A stretch of DNA of 20,561 nucleotides. It comes from an uncultured Veillonella sp. GTDB taxonomy: Bacteria > Bacillota > Negativicutes > Veillonellales > Veillonellaceae. Shown here one piece after another: positions 8,001 through 15,000 of this stretch. Both the position numbers and the translations under genes were made by a program. Numbering within the stretch: position 1 is the stretch's first letter; every line of letters begins with the position of its first letter. The notes below the pieces were generated by a model. The model worked only from the letters and a program-made list of their open reading frames with translations, did no database searches and had not been told where the DNA came from. Location of the stretch: NCBI RefSeq assembly GCF_905209685.1, contig NZ_CAJLUB010000018.1:1-20561 (forward strand), in the 5' to 3' direction.

Positions 8001-8941
8001 GCTTGCATAGCAGCTTGACGTTGCGCCTCGGCTTGTTGTTGTGCTACGCGTTGCTGCTCTGCCTGCATAGCCATTTGACGTTGTTGTTCTGCTAGAATTG
8101 CTGCTTGACGTTGTGCTTCAGCTTGCTTTTGCGCAACCATTTGCTGATCAACTTGATTTGCACCTGATTGTTGAGCCGCTTCTTCGGCTGCTAGTTGAGC
8201 TAATCTTTCACGTTCTGCACGTTGAATATCGCGAATAGTTAATCTTTGTTTGGCTACAACGGCTTTAGTTTGAGTTGTATTAGCAATCACTAAAGGTGTT
8301 GTAGATTCTTGTTGGACCATTACAGGCGTACGTACCACTTGTGTCGTTTGCACTTGCTGTTTGCCATCAACTTGTTTTTGTACTGTAACAGGTTCTGTTT
8401 TACGTTGTACATTCATCAAGCTGTGCATAGCCAATGTTGGTTCCATTACAGCATTAGTTTGTTTATTAACAACATATTGTGGCTGTGAAACGGCTCTTTG
8501 TTGATCAGATAAAGCTTTTGCTATATCGTTTACCGGTACTGGACGTACACGGGGAATTAAAGGTGTTACCTTTGGAGCCGCTTGTGTGGTAGCACTTGGT
8601 TGCATAACTTGTTGTGTTTGCATTACCGGTTGTGCTTGTGTAGGAACCATTTGCGGTGGTGCTACGCGAACTGGAGCCATTGGTTGTGCCTGTACAGGTC
8701 TTACGGCTGCTTGTTGTGGTGCAACAACTATTGGTTGTGTAGTTGAAGGGGTAGGCTGAGTAGCCATAGGTCGCACGACTGGGGTTGCTACATTTGTAGT
8801 ACCTTGCGTCGTTGATTCAGTGGTAGTGTTCGAACCTACCAAATCATTCATGTTGAGGGTAGGGGCTGCGTGGGCAACACCACCCAACGCTGCAGCTGCA
8901 AAAAATGCAGCGGTAACCTTACGTTTCCTAGATGATTTCAT
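5096..8941 (-). CDS. Exported coiled-coil repeat protein with C-terminal tannase-like alpha/beta hydrolase domain
   Basis: This 1281-residue protein has four parts. Residues 1-25 are a Sec signal peptide (basic MKSSRKRK, hydrophobic AAFFAAAALGG, cleavage after AHA). Residues 26-230 are low-complexity, rich in Pro, Gln, Thr and Val. Residues ~235-760 are a charged Ala/Gln/Glu helix with 17 full copies of a 20-residue repeat, ending in an Ala/Glu/Lys segment. From ~800 to the end is an alpha/beta hydrolase resembling subtype B tannases: NIYVPEEYFNNG, GYVVASPATRGR, nucleophile Ser960 in GTSAGG, Asp1228 in RIRYGTAD and His1260 in DHSGDYDLDELFNWM. The Asp-His spacing of 32 equals that recalled for Lactobacillus plantarum tannase. 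It would cleave gallate or similar phenolic esters outside the cytoplasm. The ribosome binding site is GGAGAG, six bases before the ATG. No SLH, LPXTG or autotransporter domain is visible. Tannases usually lack the repeat region, so this fusion is unusual. Confidence 0.88.
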   Translation of the reverse strand: MKSSRKRKVTAAFFAAAALGGVAHAAPTLNMNDLVGSNTTTESTTQGTTNVATPVVRPMATQPTPSTTQPIVVAPQQAAVRPVQAQPMAPVRVAPPQMVPTQAQPVMQTQQVMQPSATTQAAPKVTPLIPRVRPVPVNDIAKALSDQQRAVSQPQYVVNKQTNAVMEPTLAMHSLMNVQRKTEPVTVQKQVDGKQQVQTTQVVRTPVMVQQESTTPLVIANTTQTKAVVAKQRLTIRDIQRAERERLAQLAAEEAAQQSGANQVDQQMVAQKQAEAQRQAAILAEQQRQMAMQAEQQRVAQQQAEAQRQAAMQAEQQRLAAQQAEAQRQAALRAEQERIAAEQAEQARIAEAQRQAAEQERLRIQEEQRRIAAQQQAEQQRLVAEQAEAQRQAALKAEQDRIAVEQAEAQRQAALKAEQERIAAEQAKAQRQAALQAEQERIAAEQAEAQRQAALRAEQERIAAEQAEAQRQAALKAEQDRIAAEQAEAQRQAALQAEQERIAAQQAEAQRQAALKAEQQRLAAQQAEQQRQAALQAEQQRLAAQQAEAQRQAALQAEQERIAAEQAEAQRQAALKAEQERIAAQQAEAQRQAALKAEQERIAAEEAARQRAEAAAKAEAERQAALKAEQERIAAEQAEAQRQAALKAEQDRIAAEQAEAQRQAALKAEQDRIAAQQAEMARQAAIKEEQERLAAEQLAKEEAEAAAKAQAEAEAEAKAKAEAAAKAQAEAEAKAKAEAEATAKAKAEAEAAAKAQESKLPQSYVDARNEASTKGSAVTEEKNILSQPMEPPLQADSSAKISLAFDAKNYESMSTTVDNKEIKYRAFEYIPYVANPIDIDQQYMNIYVPEEYFNNGTVNGYNTQTAPIFMPNAVGGYMPSQAMTPKVENGKPNSVLYALSRGYVVASPATRGRTNKASDGNFIGKAPAVIVDLQAATAYLHANDSTMPGNANRIITNGTSAGGAVSLLQGATGNNSDFQPYLQALGAATAATNVYAVSAYAPITNLDAADMAYEWSYKGITSFNKVTMGQGELPQTNVGGNTAPPQRTMQRVNLNADDVAYSNLLSEHFPEYVNNLQLHDSMGRVLKLDKNGNGTFKNYVKAFIIDAANKAQAKGTDLSKHTYLVRDNKTGTIKDINWEAYNQFVSRSKAPGAFDSRSNDSGENSLFGTSATDNNHFTITAALHDTTPNQDVYVENAKIVTMMNPMNYLGSPAATNARYYRIRYGTADSNTSVAIPLIVGTRAQNLGYNVDMATPFDVDHSGDYDLDELFNWMDNIVKNGR
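6851..8122 (-). repeat. 60-bp tandem repeat array encoding 20-residue coiled-coil units
   Basis: Within the hydrolase gene the DNA repeats with a 60-base period, encoding AEAQRQAALKAEQERIAAEQ and close variants (residues 274-697). Eleven units are in perfect register at 7124-7783. Two more lie at 7913-8032, and four at 6851-7090 after an 11-residue insertion (7091-7123). A 43-residue irregular segment (7784-7912) and a degenerate 30-residue start (8033-8122) break the array. Units differ mainly at synonymous sites and at E/D, K/Q/R and E/Q positions. The array is prone to gain or loss of units by recombination or slippage, always in frame. Confidence 0.93.
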
Positions 8942-9232
8942 GAATTACTCTCCGAACTAGATTTCAAATAATAATTTATAATTTTAAAATTTATTTATAT
9001 TTATATAGTTTAACATAAATCGATATATTTGTACAATTTATGAAAATATAGATGAATACTGGATGGGTGTAAAGAAGATGAGATTAGGAAAATATAAATA
9101 AATTTAAAGTGCATAGAATATTACATATTGCTTCTAATGATTTGAAGTAGTTTTTTATTATATGTACATATTTCCATAAAATATGATATGCTTTTGGTAA
9201 TTTAATTGACTTTTAATTATAAAGGAGAGAGT

Positions 9233-9817
9233 ATGTTTAGAAAATTTTTGCTAGCCTGTACGGTATTAGCTACTTTCACTATACAGACACAAGCCATATC
9301 GATTAATGAGTTAAATAGTTCACCTCAGTTTAAAAAGGTATATCAAAAAACCGATTCCTATCAAGGTACTTATCCAAAGGATAGGCTAATAAACTATTTA
9401 AACACTTACTCTGTAGAATCACTAGAATACGCAGCACCACATTATAAATTAAAAGGTACTTTTTATACAGTTTATACATATACTCGTGGTACATTTATTA
9501 CTGAATATGAAGTAACGGCCACATATAATACTAATTATTCACTAGGTTCTTTAATACACGCTAGTCAAGTGGTACAGCCATCCCCATCTATGTATGCGGT
9601 TATAAAGGCAGCACAAGATGATTCTGGCATACAGATTGATTTACGAGAGGTGAAGCGATTTAATGGGGATGGTACTGAGGTTAGTAGTACAGTTCCTTTA
9701 GTGCACCAATTACGACCTTTGGATCGTAGTCGTTCCGATCGAGATCTTTTTGCTATAGCAGATGCCATGTTTGTCGTTGCATATCAGCAGCATTTTGATG
9801 ATATTGTCGTGAAATGA
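9233..9817 (+). CDS. Small secreted protein, unknown family, paralogue of the next gene
   Basis: I do not recognise this 194-residue protein. The start is the ATG at 9233, directly after AAAGGAGAGAG; an in-frame TTG at 9206 lies upstream of that site and is rejected. Residues 1-21 are a signal peptide (MFRKFLLACTVLATFTIQTQA, cleavage before ISINEL). The LLAC near the start is too close to the N-terminus for a credible lipobox. The mature part is rich in Tyr, Thr and Ser and looks like beta-structure; it holds REY/TEY-type and NYS motifs (FITEYEVTATYNTNYS) and a DDSGI motif shared with the next gene. It ends FDDIVVK. The gene overlaps the ribosome binding site of its paralogue, so both are one operon, divergent from the tannase-like gene. 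The product probably acts in the periplasm or outside. Confidence 0.85.
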   Translation: MFRKFLLACTVLATFTIQTQAISINELNSSPQFKKVYQKTDSYQGTYPKDRLINYLNTYSVESLEYAAPHYKLKGTFYTVYTYTRGTFITEYEVTATYNTNYSLGSLIHASQVVQPSPSMYAVIKAAQDDSGIQIDLREVKRFNGDGTEVSSTVPLVHQLRPLDRSRSDRDLFAIADAMFVVAYQQHFDDIVVK

Positions 9818-9825
9818 GGTGCCAT

Positions 9826-10404
9826 ATGAAACGTTTCTTATTTTTTATGGCCATCTTATGCGTATGGTGTGTGTTTTTTAATTCTGTGAAAGCCGTTTCT
9901 AATGTGGAATTACAAGATACGAGTCGTTTTGAACATATTATATCTAAAGGTGATACTGGTGGTGGAGATGGTAAATACATTGAGTTGAGTACAGTCAAAG
10001 ATGTGTCCACAAGTACCAGTACCAAAAGTATAGAGACTAAGATTTATGTTGTATTGCCTTCGTCTAATTTGATTCGAGAATACACAATTCATTATGACTA
10101 TAACTTAAATTATTCTTTTGCGAATTTAGTCGCAAGAATGCCAGAGTTTAAACAACAATTTCCGGATTTCTATTTAGGTGAAATATGGAATATAAAAATG
10201 GATGATTCTGGAATTGTTGGTACTGTTAAGGCTCAACAGGATTACACGCTGTACGGTGAAAGAAAACCTACACAACCAGGTTATAAAGGGTATGAGCATG
10301 TAACCTTCTTAACACCTACAGACTTTGATTTTGAAAGCTATCACGTTGCAAATCGTGTTTTCAAGAAAGTATTTGGCGTATTTTATGATGATGTAATCCA
10401 ATAA
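9826..10404 (+). CDS. Small secreted protein, unknown family, second tandem paralogue
   Basis: A 192-residue protein not matching any family I know. An ATG at 9814 overlaps the previous stop, but the ATG at 9826 has GAGG six bases upstream and gives a clean signal peptide (MKRFLFFMAILCVWCVFFNSVKA, cleavage before VSNVEL), so it is preferred. The mature protein aligns with the previous product in order: SNVEL/SINEL near the new N-terminus, LIREYTIHYDYNLNYS against FITEYEVTATYNTNYS, a shared DDSGI, and YDDV/FDDI at the end. Identity is low, so the duplication is old. A Thr/Ser-rich stretch (DVSTSTSTKS) is near residue 62. The two genes are followed by a strong terminator. They may form a heteromer or have split roles; this is inference. 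Confidence 0.85.
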   Translation: MKRFLFFMAILCVWCVFFNSVKAVSNVELQDTSRFEHIISKGDTGGGDGKYIELSTVKDVSTSTSTKSIETKIYVVLPSSNLIREYTIHYDYNLNYSFANLVARMPEFKQQFPDFYLGEIWNIKMDDSGIVGTVKAQQDYTLYGERKPTQPGYKGYEHVTFLTPTDFDFESYHVANRVFKKVFGVFYDDVIQ

Positions 10405-10460
10405 TTTATAGTGCTTAATCTTATAAGTTATAATGATGTAATCCGATAGTGTTACATAAG

Positions 10461-10495
10461 AAAAGGACTAGAACTCTAGGAGTTCTAGTCCTTTT
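10461..10495. terminator. Bidirectional terminator between convergent genes
   Basis: A perfect 15-bp stem (10461-10475 with 10481-10495) closes a CTAGG loop, with an A tract on the left and T tract on the right. It ends the secreted-paralogue operon from the left and could serve fruA from the right. A 12-base direct repeat, ATGATGTAATCC at 10388-10399 and 10433-10444, lies just before it. Confidence 0.9.
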
Positions 10496-10496
10496 A

Positions 10497-10547
10497 CTAT
10501 ATGTACTTATTTAGCATATGTACGTTTTTGCTATATGTACTAGCATT
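10497..10547. repeat. Three 17-bp tandem units just downstream of fruA
   Basis: Three units start at 10497, 10514 and 10531, each containing CATATGTAC or CTATATGTAC followed by divergent bases, with an exact 17-base period. They fill the gap between the bidirectional terminator and the fruA stop. Function unknown; the period is close to 1.6 helical turns, so stacked binding on one DNA face is not expected. Confidence 0.6.
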
Positions 10548-10550
10548 ATA

Positions 10551-12545
10551 CTAGCTTTCACCATTATTTTTCAAGCTTGGTTTTAATAGTGCCAAGATGA
10601 TGCAAGCGATAACGGAGCCGATTGCAATGGATGCAAGGTAAAGAAGTGGGTTACCGATTGTTGGTACTACGAAGATACCGCCGTGTGGAGCGCGTAGTGT
10701 ACATTCGAAGAACATGGACAACGCACCAGCTGTACCAGCACCGATGATGCAAGCTGGCAATACGCGAACTGGATCAGCCGCTGCAAATGGGATAGCACCT
10801 TCTGTGATGAAGGAAAGGCCCATAATATAGTTTGTAATACCAGATTTGCGTTCTGCTTCTGTGAAGCGGCTAGGGAAGAATGTAGTACAAAGAGCGATTG
10901 CCAACGGAGGAACCATACCGCCTGCCATTACAGCCGCCATGATACCATATTCACCAGTAGCAAGGGCGCCAGTGCCGATAACGTAAGCGGCCTTGTTTAC
11001 AGGACCACCCATATCAACGGACATCATAGCACCAAAGATAAGACCTAACAATACGCGGCTAGTAGTGCCCATAGATTGCAAGGAGTCCATTAACCAGTGG
11101 TTAAGTGCAGATACAGGAGGGTTGATGATAAAGGTAATAGCAATACCAATGAATAATACACCGAGTACTGGGTAGAAGAGAACTGGTTTTGTACCTTCTA
11201 ACGCTTGAGGTAGACCAGATACTAATTTTTTAACTAATAATACTAAATAACCTGCTGCAAAGCCGGCAATCAATGCACCAAGGAAACCAGAGCCGCCTTG
11301 GTTAGCCAATAAGCCACCAACAAAACCAGCTACAAGACCTGGGCGATCAGCAATACTCATAGCAATGTAACCAGCTAATACTGGCAACATGAATCCAAAG
11401 GATGCACCACCGATTTGCATTAAGAAACCAGATAAAGGTGTGCCGGAACCGAAGTTTTTAGGGTTCGCAGGATCGAATGTATCGAATAGGAACGCAAGGG
11501 CAATCAAGATACCGCCACCAATAACGAATGGCAACATGTGAGATACGCCGTTCATCAAGTGTTTGTAGATTTGACGGCCTACGCTGTCAGATGCGCTAGC
11601 AGCGATTTCAGCGGATTCGCGGTCAGCAGCAGATGCGTGGTATACAGGTGCTGTACCAGCTGTAGCTTCACGCAATAATTCCTCCGCTTTATTGATGCCG
11701 TTAGCTACCTTTGTTTGAATCATAGGCTTGCCATCAAAGCGAGCCATTTCCACTTGGCGGTCGGAAGCGACGATAATGCATTTTGCATGTTCGATTTCTT
11801 CTGCTGTAAGCGCATCTTTTACACCTGATGCACCGTTTTTCTCAACCTTTAAGGAAATGCCCATTTCTTTAGCTTTGCGTTCTAAGGACTCCGCAGCCAT
11901 GTAGGTGTGCGCGATGCCTGTAGGACAACCTGTAACGGCTAATACTTCATAGTGAGGATTATCTACAGAAATCTTAGGAGCCACCTTTTCGATAGCTTCT
12001 GTAGCTTTTTCTTCAATAGTATCAGTGATGCTTGGTGCTTCTTGAGTTTCAGGTTGTTTAATAAAGCCTTCTACAGATGGATCAAAGTTGCCATCTTCTT
12101 TAGCTGTTACGAGTTCCAAGAAACGTTCAACAGTTGGAGCAGCGATGAGCGCCTCTTTGAAATCAGGGTCAATGACCATAGTCGCTAATTTACTCAACAC
12201 CTCTACATGGGTATCGGCAGCGCCTTCTGGAGCAGCAATCATGAAGAATAAGCGAGATGGCTGACCGTCGAGTGCTTCGAAATCAACACCATTAGGCACG
12301 ACCATAGCGGCAAGGCCGGCTTCTTTTACACCTGTAGATTTAGCATGTGGTGTAGCGATACCATCGCCAAGGCCTGTAGAACCAGATTCTTCACGAGCGA
12401 AAACTGCTTTTAAGTATTCTGCTTTATCAGATAAGTTGCCGCCTTTTTCCATTAATTCACCTAAGGTGTAAATGGCATCGGCCTTACTTACTGGATCTGC
12501 ATTCAGCAGAATGGATTGAGGTTTTAATAAATCAGTGATTTTCAT
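10551..12545 (-). CDS. fruA: PTS fructose-specific EIIABC component
   Basis: This 664-residue permease imports fructose and phosphorylates it to fructose-1-phosphate. The order is EIIA (residues 1-150, phosphorylated His67 in GIATPHAKS), a charged linker (150-197), EIIB (198-300, phosphocysteine Cys207 in AVTGCPTGIAHT), then EIIC (from about 325, many membrane helices, LMNGVSHMLPFVIGGGI). The C-terminus is short and cytoplasmic. All phosphotransfer residues are present. AAGGAG eight bases upstream of the ATG fixes the start. It lies 33 bases after fruK and would take phosphate from HPr-His15, encoded on the opposite strand at 18019. No FruR-type regulator or fused HPr (FPr) is in the window. 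Related EIIABC proteins for mannitol or 2-O-mannosylglycerate are less likely because fruK is next door. Confidence 0.95.
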   Translation of the reverse strand: MKITDLLKPQSILLNADPVSKADAIYTLGELMEKGGNLSDKAEYLKAVFAREESGSTGLGDGIATPHAKSTGVKEAGLAAMVVPNGVDFEALDGQPSRLFFMIAAPEGAADTHVEVLSKLATMVIDPDFKEALIAAPTVERFLELVTAKEDGNFDPSVEGFIKQPETQEAPSITDTIEEKATEAIEKVAPKISVDNPHYEVLAVTGCPTGIAHTYMAAESLERKAKEMGISLKVEKNGASGVKDALTAEEIEHAKCIIVASDRQVEMARFDGKPMIQTKVANGINKAEELLREATAGTAPVYHASAADRESAEIAASASDSVGRQIYKHLMNGVSHMLPFVIGGGILIALAFLFDTFDPANPKNFGSGTPLSGFLMQIGGASFGFMLPVLAGYIAMSIADRPGLVAGFVGGLLANQGGSGFLGALIAGFAAGYLVLLVKKLVSGLPQALEGTKPVLFYPVLGVLFIGIAITFIINPPVSALNHWLMDSLQSMGTTSRVLLGLIFGAMMSVDMGGPVNKAAYVIGTGALATGEYGIMAAVMAGGMVPPLAIALCTTFFPSRFTEAERKSGITNYIMGLSFITEGAIPFAAADPVRVLPACIIGAGTAGALSMFFECTLRAPHGGIFVVPTIGNPLLYLASIAIGSVIACIILALLKPSLKNNGES

Positions 12546-12578
12546 ATGTGTACTCCTTGATGCACATAAAATAGAAAA

Positions 12579-13493
12579 CTAGTTAACTCGTACTTGTGAA
12601 AGTAGTGCTTCTACTTCTGCCAGCGTAGCGAGATTTTCAGAGTAAGCGGAGGCAGAACCACTGGAGATACCCCAGTAGAGCGCCTCTTGTAGGTCGCCTG
12701 TCTTTTCAAAGCCTGTAATAAAGCCAGCTACCATGGAATCGCCGGCGCCTACGGAGTTTACGAGTGTACCCTTAGGGGCAGGACTTGTATATACAGTGCC
12801 GTCAGCAGCTACTAAGATAGCTCCATCACCAGCCATGGAGATGAGCACATGTTGTGCGCCTTTCTCTTGTAATGCCTTAGCTGCCTCTACTAGGTCATCC
12901 TTTGTGGAAAGGGTACGACCAAAGATTTCGCTAAGCTCGTGATTGTTAGGTTTAATTAAGAACGGTTTATAAGGTAAGACCCGTGTAAGCAAATCTTTTG
13001 TAGCATCTACTACAATGCGAATATTTTTATGTTGTAAGCGCTCCATAATGAGTTCGTACATATCGCTTGGTAAGCTAGAAGGAATACTGCCTGCAAGGAT
13101 CAATGTATCCTGCTCAGTTAATGCATCGAGCTGTTTATAGAGGGCTTCTAGTTCGTCGTCTGCGATGATAGGGCCACGGCCGTTAATTTCTGTTTCTTCG
13201 TCAGAGGCTTTCACCTTAACATTGATGCGCGTTAAACCTTCGCGGAGACGGATGAAATCCTCTTTCACACCGAATTGGTTCAGTTGTGTTACGATTTCTT
13301 CCCCTGTGAAACCGGCGATGAAACCGAGTGCCGTTGTATCCATGCCTAGGTTGTTGAGCACGATGGATACATTGATACCCTTGCCGCCACCGAGAACGTA
13401 CTCTTGGGTGGTGCGATTAATGGTGCCCGTCTTGAGTTGATCAAGACGAACAATATAATCTAGGGCTGGATTAAAGGTAATGGTGTAAATCAT
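12579..13493 (-). CDS. fruK: 1-phosphofructokinase
   Basis: FruK is a PfkB-family sugar kinase that turns fructose-1-phosphate, made by FruA, into fructose-1,6-bisphosphate using ATP. Its 304 residues match the family. The N-terminus MIYTITFNPALDYIV, the substrate-binding GGGKGINVS motif near residue 36 and the C-terminal PfkB signature NSVGAGDSMVAGF with catalytic base Asp252 are all present. AAAGGGG seven bases before the ATG supports this start. It is the first fru gene, 33 bases before fruA, and is separated from nhaC upstream by a 108-base repeat-bearing gap that may contain its own promoter or operator. Tagatose-6-phosphate kinase (LacC) is the close alternative, but pairing with FruA makes FruK much more likely. 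Confidence 0.95.
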   Translation of the reverse strand: MIYTITFNPALDYIVRLDQLKTGTINRTTQEYVLGGGKGINVSIVLNNLGMDTTALGFIAGFTGEEIVTQLNQFGVKEDFIRLREGLTRINVKVKASDEETEINGRGPIIADDELEALYKQLDALTEQDTLILAGSIPSSLPSDMYELIMERLQHKNIRIVVDATKDLLTRVLPYKPFLIKPNNHELSEIFGRTLSTKDDLVEAAKALQEKGAQHVLISMAGDGAILVAADGTVYTSPAPKGTLVNSVGAGDSMVAGFITGFEKTGDLQEALYWGISSGSASAYSENLATLAEVEALLSQVRVN

Positions 13494-13529
13494 ACAAATT
13501 CCCCTTTAAGATAAATTTAATTAGCCTAT

Positions 13530-13628
13530 GATTGGTTAATCTTGTAATTAGTGTAAATTTGATTGATTTTGTAATTAGCGTAAATTCGATTGATTTTATA
13601 ATTAACGTATAATTGGTTGATCTTGATT
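13530..13628. repeat. Imperfect tandem repeat of about 28 bp between nhaC and fruK
   Basis: Three degenerate copies start at 13530 (31 bases), 13561 (27 bases) and 13588 (28 bases), followed by a partial fourth at 13616. The shared core on the plus strand is GATTGATTTTGTAATTAGCGTAAATT. The last copies run into the 3' end of nhaC and encode its final residues (QPIIR and stop). The repeats fill the spacer upstream of fruK and hold repeated AT-rich TAATTA boxes, so they could be operators; this role is inferred. Confidence 0.75.
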
Positions 13629-14999
13629 CCGTAGTCGTAACCAGTATAGGAGTGGTACGAGGTATAGGAAGAAGGCGAATGGTACATAGCCAGCTGTACT
13701 AGTACCCATCATAACTACAGGTACATAAGCAGCGATGTTCCATGGTTGTAATGGAGCAATGAGAATGCCGCTGTTTTCAAAGTCGAGCATCACATCTTCA
13801 TCTTGAATGCCTCTCTGTGCATAGGTAATGCGCATAATAGAGTGGGTCATCACCACCGCAATAGCTTGACTACAACCTACAGCACCTGTTAAAAAGGCGA
13901 GACCTACGTTTGCCGCAAATACATCACTTCGTGTTTTCGCTCGTTCTAATAGCTGTCTCACATCGTTCCAGAAGCCAACCCCTTCGAGCATGCCAGAAAT
14001 GGCAGTTGCCATAAAAATGGAAAGGGTAGGGATGAACATCGTTTGTAAGCCGCCGCCGTGAATGATATCTGCTAGTGGATTATAATGTGGTAGTTCAAAG
14101 CCTGTTAAGGTATACCAGCCTAAATCAGAAAGGGTAGCTCCCTGATTGGTATAAGCTAGAATTGCCGCTACTAATGCACTAAGGCCGATAGGCCAACGGA
14201 TAGATACTTTCAAAGGTAACAGACCAATGATGATGATGACTGGAATCCATAAGGTCCAATCGATGTTGAACACAAAGTGAATCGTATCAGACAGTAAGCT
14301 ATTTGCATAGTTGAGAGGGAACCACTGCGATAGTATTAGGTAGAGCACTGTGGAAATAACAAGTGCTGGTAGACCATCTTTAAACATAATAGGGATGTTG
14401 GTCGATACCTTTGTATGCGTTAAGGTCGCTACGAGAGAGGCGCTAGACGATAAAGGCCCGTTCCGATCACCAAAGTAAGCGCCAGCAATGATGGCGCCTG
14501 CTACGATATTTTCTGGAATGTTACCGGCTTTTGCCATCGTAATGAGTACAATACCTATGGTACCCACAGTGCCAAGGGCAGTTCCTAATAGCATGCTCAC
14601 CAGTGCTGTTAATAAAAAGGCACAAGCGATAAAGATAGAAGGATCAATCAAGTCGATGCCTGTGGCGATAATTATAGGTATAATACCTGCCGCTTGCCAC
14701 ATGGCGATGAGCCAACCGATGAGCAGGAATATTTGCATCACCACAATAGATGTTTTAGCACCTGTCCATGATAGGTTTAGTAGTTCCTTTGGTTGGTACC
14801 CTTTGCGGTAGAACACATAAGCCATAATGCACCATACTACAATCAAGGCGTAACCGATGGCAATGCTATTGGCTACGGCGATGATGATGACGAGTATGGA
14901 TAGGAGTAAGCCTAAGAGGGGCTCTGTATTTTTCGGCATCAGTGAACGGCCTTGTTGATACTTTAGAAACGCATTTAATATGAGTTGTAACCACTTCAT
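13602..14999 (-). CDS. NhaC-family Na+/H+ (or Na+/organic acid) antiporter
   Basis: A 465-residue polytopic inner-membrane transporter of the NhaC family, with about 11-12 hydrophobic segments. The family signature is clear: GAYFGDRNGPLSSSASLVATLTHT in the middle, plus a second pseudo-symmetric half with NSGILIAPLQPWNIAAY. NhaC proteins exchange protons for sodium; the same family includes MleN, a malate/lactate antiporter, so an organic-acid substrate is possible in a lactate- and malate-using organism. The ATG at 14999 lies one base after the dapF stop and has no clear ribosome binding site, suggesting translational coupling. Met21 (RSLMPKNTEPLLG) would give a start more like other family members and cannot be excluded. 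The last codons are encoded by a tandem repeat. Family is sure; substrate is not. Confidence 0.88.
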   Translation of the reverse strand: MKWLQLILNAFLKYQQGRSLMPKNTEPLLGLLLSILVIIIAVANSIAIGYALIVVWCIMAYVFYRKGYQPKELLNLSWTGAKTSIVVMQIFLLIGWLIAMWQAAGIIPIIIATGIDLIDPSIFIACAFLLTALVSMLLGTALGTVGTIGIVLITMAKAGNIPENIVAGAIIAGAYFGDRNGPLSSSASLVATLTHTKVSTNIPIMFKDGLPALVISTVLYLILSQWFPLNYANSLLSDTIHFVFNIDWTLWIPVIIIIGLLPLKVSIRWPIGLSALVAAILAYTNQGATLSDLGWYTLTGFELPHYNPLADIIHGGGLQTMFIPTLSIFMATAISGMLEGVGFWNDVRQLLERAKTRSDVFAANVGLAFLTGAVGCSQAIAVVMTHSIMRITYAQRGIQDEDVMLDFENSGILIAPLQPWNIAAYVPVVMMGTSTAGYVPFAFFLYLVPLLYWLRLRNQDQPIIR

Positions 15000-15000
15000 C

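Noticed and set aside
6851..8122. CRISPR-like periodicity
   Set aside because: The 60-base period is continuous coding repeat with no distinct spacers, and it translates to a heptad-like coil in frame.
9206..9232. Upstream TTG start for the first secreted paralogue
   Set aside because: It precedes the strong AAAGGAGAG site and would add nine residues in front of a clean signal peptide.
9233..9262. Lipoprotein signal in the first paralogue (LLAC at residues 6-9)
   Set aside because: The cysteine is too near the N-terminus to leave a proper hydrophobic segment, and a better signal peptidase I site follows at residue 21.
13530..13628. Short CRISPR or attachment site
   Set aside because: Units are contiguous, degenerate and AT-rich, without spacers, and there is no cas gene or integrase.
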